This document shows positions 61,310 through 64,000 of a DNA stretch of 64,000 nt, piece by piece. The stretch is from Heterostelium multicystogenum. Taxonomy: Eukaryota > Evosea > Eumycetozoa > Acytosteliales > Acytosteliaceae. Within the stretch, counting starts at the first letter, position 1. Every line of letters starts with the position of its first letter. The DNA lies in NCBI GenBank assembly GCA_003667245.1, contig RCNN01000013.1, positions 41,873 to 105,872 on the forward strand, written 5' to 3'. The notes under the pieces are model-generated. The model had not been told where the DNA came from, searched no databases, and saw nothing but the letters and a program-made list of their open reading frames with translations. The translations under genes and the position numbers were made by a program.

Positions 61310-61681
61310 CTACTTAGGCTTCTTGGTACCGTACTTCGAACGACCCTGGTTACGACCTTTAACGCCGGAAGTATCCAAGGAGCCGCGTACGGTGTGGTAA
61401 CGAACACCTGGCAAGTCTTTTACACGACCGCCGCGGATCAGTACCACGCTGTGCTCTTGCAGGTTGTGACCTTCACCGCCGATGTACGAGGAAACCTCGA
61501 AACCGTTGGTCAGGCGCACACGGCATACTTTACGCAGTGCCGAGTTAGGTTTTTTCGGCGTAGTGGTATACACGCGAGTGCATACGCCACGACGTTGCGG
61601 GCAGTTCTGCAGCGCAGGCACGTCGGATTTCTCGACGATACGCTTACGCGGCTGACGTACCAGCTGGTTGATAGTTGCCAT
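61310..61681 (-). CDS. rpsL: 30S ribosomal protein S12
   Basis: Intact 123 residues: [63 protein letters not shown] and [56 protein letters not shown]. The lysines of TTPKKPNS and GRVKDLPG are wild type, so no classic streptomycin-resistance substitution is present. S12 controls decoding accuracy. First gene of the str operon, 216 bases after rpoC. Confidence 0.98.
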   Translation of the reverse strand: MATINQLVRQPRKRIVEKSDVPALQNCPQRRGVCTRVYTTTPKKPNSALRKVCRVRLTNGFEVSSYIGGEGHNLQEHSVVLIRGGRVKDLPGVRYHTVRGSLDTSGVKGRNQGRSKYGTKKPK

Positions 61682-61897
61682 CTACTAGCTCCACTGTTGT
61701 CTTGCGACGCTATTGTCTTGCAAGAAAAGCAAAATGGCAGGAACGAATTCCCGCCAAATTTAGGGGTACAAGAGTCTAAAGAGGATCTTGTCCCCAGTCA
61801 AGGCAAGGCCCCGACCTCCCCTTCCATCGAACCGGGACAAATCTGTCTCGATCCGACGAACGGGGCTGCCAGGGCCCGGTCTTATTTACCGCAGAAC

Positions 61898-64000
61898 TCA
61901 GTTACCGCTTGAGTTCAGCGCTTCGGTCAGTGCAGCTTCCACTTCACTGGCGCTTACGCGCAACGGCTTGTCGAGTTCACGGCGACGCTTACGCTCGCTG
62001 TGGTAGGCCAAACCGGTACCGGCCGGGATCAGACGACCCACAACCACGTTTTCTTTCAGGCCGCGCAGGTAATCGCGCTTGCCGGTTACCGCTGCTTCGG
62101 TCAGTACGCGAGTGGTCTCCTGGAAGGAGGCCGCCGAGATGAACGACTCAGTGGACAACGACGCCTTGGTGATACCCAGCAACACACGAGTGAACTTGGA
62201 AACGAATTTCTCGTCGTTCGCCAGGCGCTCGTTCTCTACCAGTACGTGAGTCAGTTCCATCTGGTCGCCCTTGATGAAACTCGAATCGCCGGATTCAGCG
62301 ATTTCAACTTTACGCAGCATCTGACGCAGGATGGTCTCGATGTGCTTATCGTTGATCTTCACGCCTTGCAGACGGTAAACGTCCTGGATCTCGTTAACGA
62401 TGTACTTGGCCAGCGCACTCACACCCAGCAGACGCAGGATGTCGTGTGGATCGCTCGGGCCGTCGGAGATAACTTCGCCGCGGTTTACCTGTTCGCCTTC
62501 GAAGACGTTCAGGTGACGCCACTTCGGAATCAGCTCTTCGTACGGATCGCTACCGTCGTTCGGGGTGATAACCAGGCGGCGCTTGCCCTTGGTCTCTTTA
62601 CCGAACGCGATGGTGCCGCTGACTTCAGCCAGAATCGACGCTTCTTTCGGACGACGAGCTTCGAACAAGTCGGCAACACGCGGCAGACCACCGGTGATGT
62701 CACGGGTCTTCGAAGTTTCTTGCGGGATACGAGCGATAACATCACCGATCGCGATCTTCGCACCATCCGCAACACCGACCAGGGCGTTGGCTGGCAGGAA
62801 GTACTGAGCGATAACGTCAGTGCCTGGCAGCAACAGATCCTTGCCGTTGTCATCAACCATCTTCACGGCAGGACGGATATCTTTGCCTGCAGCTGGACGG
62901 TCTTTGGCGTCGAGTACTTCAATGTTGGTCATACCGGTCAATTCGTCAGTCTGACGCTTGATCGTGATGCCTTCTTCCATGCCCACGTAGGTCACGGTAC
63001 CTTTCATTTCGGTAACGATTGGGTGAGTGTGTGGATCCCACTTGGCCACGATTGCGCCAGCGTCGACCTTGTCACCTTCTTTAACCGAAATCACAGCACC
63101 GTACGGCAGCTTGTAACGCTCGCGCTCACGACCGTAGTCATCAGCGATTGCCAGCTCACCGGAACGGGACACAGCAACCAGGTGGCCATCCACTCGCTCA
63201 ACGTGCTTCAGGTTGTGCAGACGGACGGTACCGCCATTCTTCACCTGAACGCTGTCGGCTGCGGAGGTCCGGCTTGCCGCACCACCGATGTGGAACGTAC
63301 GCATGGTCAGCTGGGTACCCGGCTCACCGATGGACTGGGCAGCGATAACGCCGACCGCTTCACCGATGTTCACCTGGTGACCACGAGCCAAGTCACGGCC
63401 GTAGCACTTGGCGCAAATGCCATAGCGGGTTTCGCAGCTGATCGGCGAGCGAACAATCACTTCGTCGATGCTGTTGAGTTCGATGAACTCGACCCACTTC
63501 TCGTCTACCAGGGTGCCGGCAGGAACGATGACTTCCTCGGTACCTGGCTTGAATACGTCACGGGCGATTACTCGACCCAATACGCGCTCACCCAACGGCT
63601 CTACAACGTCGCCGCCTTCGATGTGCGGAGTCATCAGCAGACCGTGTTCGGTGCCGCAGTCAACTTCAGTCACAACCAAGTCTTGCGCAACGTCTACCAG
63701 ACGACGAGTCAGGTAACCGGAGTTAGCGGTTTTCAACGCGGTATCCGCCAGACCTTTACGAGCACCGTGAGTCGAGATGAAGTACTGAAGTACGCTCAAA
63801 CCTTCACGGAAGTTCGCAGTAATCGGCGTTTCGATGATGGAACCGTCCGGCTTGGCCATCAGGCCACGCATACCGGCGAGCTGACGGATCTGCGCAGCAG
63901 AACCCCGTGCGCCCGAGTCGGCCATCATGTACATCGAGTTGAACGACTCTTGATCGACTTCCACGCCATGACGGTCGATAACACGCTCTTTCGAGAGGTT
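61898..64000 (-). CDS. rpoC: RNA polymerase beta' subunit, C-terminal half, cut by window edge
   Basis: The frame is open for 701 codons to the window edge. It contains the trigger loop and bridge-helix region ([91 protein letters not shown]), the second zinc site ([52 protein letters not shown]) and the C-terminal [49 protein letters not shown]. It is intact within the window. rpsL and rpsG follow it, the standard rpoBC-str order. Confidence 0.98.
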   Translation of the reverse strand, partial: NLSKERVIDRHGVEVDQESFNSMYMMADSGARGSAAQIRQLAGMRGLMAKPDGSIIETPITANFREGLSVLQYFISTHGARKGLADTALKTANSGYLTRRLVDVAQDLVVTEVDCGTEHGLLMTPHIEGGDVVEPLGERVLGRVIARDVFKPGTEEVIVPAGTLVDEKWVEFIELNSIDEVIVRSPISCETRYGICAKCYGRDLARGHQVNIGEAVGVIAAQSIGEPGTQLTMRTFHIGGAASRTSAADSVQVKNGGTVRLHNLKHVERVDGHLVAVSRSGELAIADDYGRERERYKLPYGAVISVKEGDKVDAGAIVAKWDPHTHPIVTEMKGTVTYVGMEEGITIKRQTDELTGMTNIEVLDAKDRPAAGKDIRPAVKMVDDNGKDLLLPGTDVIAQYFLPANALVGVADGAKIAIGDVIARIPQETSKTRDITGGLPRVADLFEARRPKEASILAEVSGTIAFGKETKGKRRLVITPNDGSDPYEELIPKWRHLNVFEGEQVNRGEVISDGPSDPHDILRLLGVSALAKYIVNEIQDVYRLQGVKINDKHIETILRQMLRKVEIAESGDSSFIKGDQMELTHVLVENERLANDEKFVSKFTRVLLGITKASLSTESFISAASFQETTRVLTEAAVTGKRDYLRGLKENVVVGRLIPAGTGLAYHSERKRRRELDKPLRVSASEVEAALTEALNSSGN

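Overview
The window is chromosomal DNA from a Pseudomonas of the fluorescens group. The evidence is the high G+C (about 60% by eye), Pseudomonas-like protein sequences throughout, the gene orders (nrdR-ribD-ribE-ribBA-ribH-nusB-thiL; rpoC-rpsL-rpsG-fusA-tuf-S10-spc-alpha-katA-bfr-uvrA-ssb) and intergenic REP hairpins of the GTGGGAGC/GGCTTGCTCGCGA type. There is no prophage, insertion sequence, CRISPR array, tRNA or rRNA gene.

Layout. 1-7.3 kb (minus strand): a BtuF-like periplasmic binding protein, a small membrane protein, ribA, thiL, nusB, ribH, ribBA, ribE, ribD and nrdR, i.e. the riboflavin cluster plus thiamine-phosphate kinase and two regulators. 7.4-10.8 kb: a YbaY-type lipoprotein, a METTL20-like methyltransferase, a 3'-truncated Abi-family (AbiF/AbiD-like) gene with a structured upstream region, a thioredoxin-TPR protein (CnoX) and a small conserved protein. 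10.9-15 kb: a zinc-linked module (ZrgA-like protein, ABC ATPase, FtsX-type permease, DUF3299 lipid-side or periplasmic protein) and an OmpW/OprG porin. 15-18.2 kb: a CheY-like regulator, a KaiC-like double ATPase, a histidine-kinase remnant and a sugar-nucleotide epimerase-like gene. 18.4-18.5 kb: an unusual 18-bp head-to-head repeat palindrome. 18.5-26.5 kb: a large Lhr helicase, a MscS-family channel and an MFS exporter. 26.7-30.6 kb: a DUF72-ybhP-clsB-ybhN operon with overlapping genes (membrane phospholipid). 30.6-36.1 kb: hydrolases, DUF3182, and AraC/GlxA and LysR regulators with their divergent partners. 36.2-43.3 kb: ssb, an MFS gene, uvrA, bfr, katA. 43.5-64 kb: the alpha, spc, S10 and str ribosomal operons, ending inside rpoC.

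A major caveat runs through the window: roughly 60 single-base frameshifts, most of them one extra base next to or inside a short run, break genes including essential ones (rpoA, secY, rpsD, rpsJ, rplV, rpmJ, ssb, ribA, ribD). A living cell could not carry all of them, so I read them as consensus errors of an indel-prone assembly. I have annotated full gene spans across them and say where each break lies. The parts most likely to reward attention are the Abi-like locus with its candidate upstream RNA (8.56-9.5 kb), the KaiC-like/regulator/kinase-remnant cluster (15.1-17.2 kb) and the 18-bp repeat palindrome (18.37-18.51 kb).
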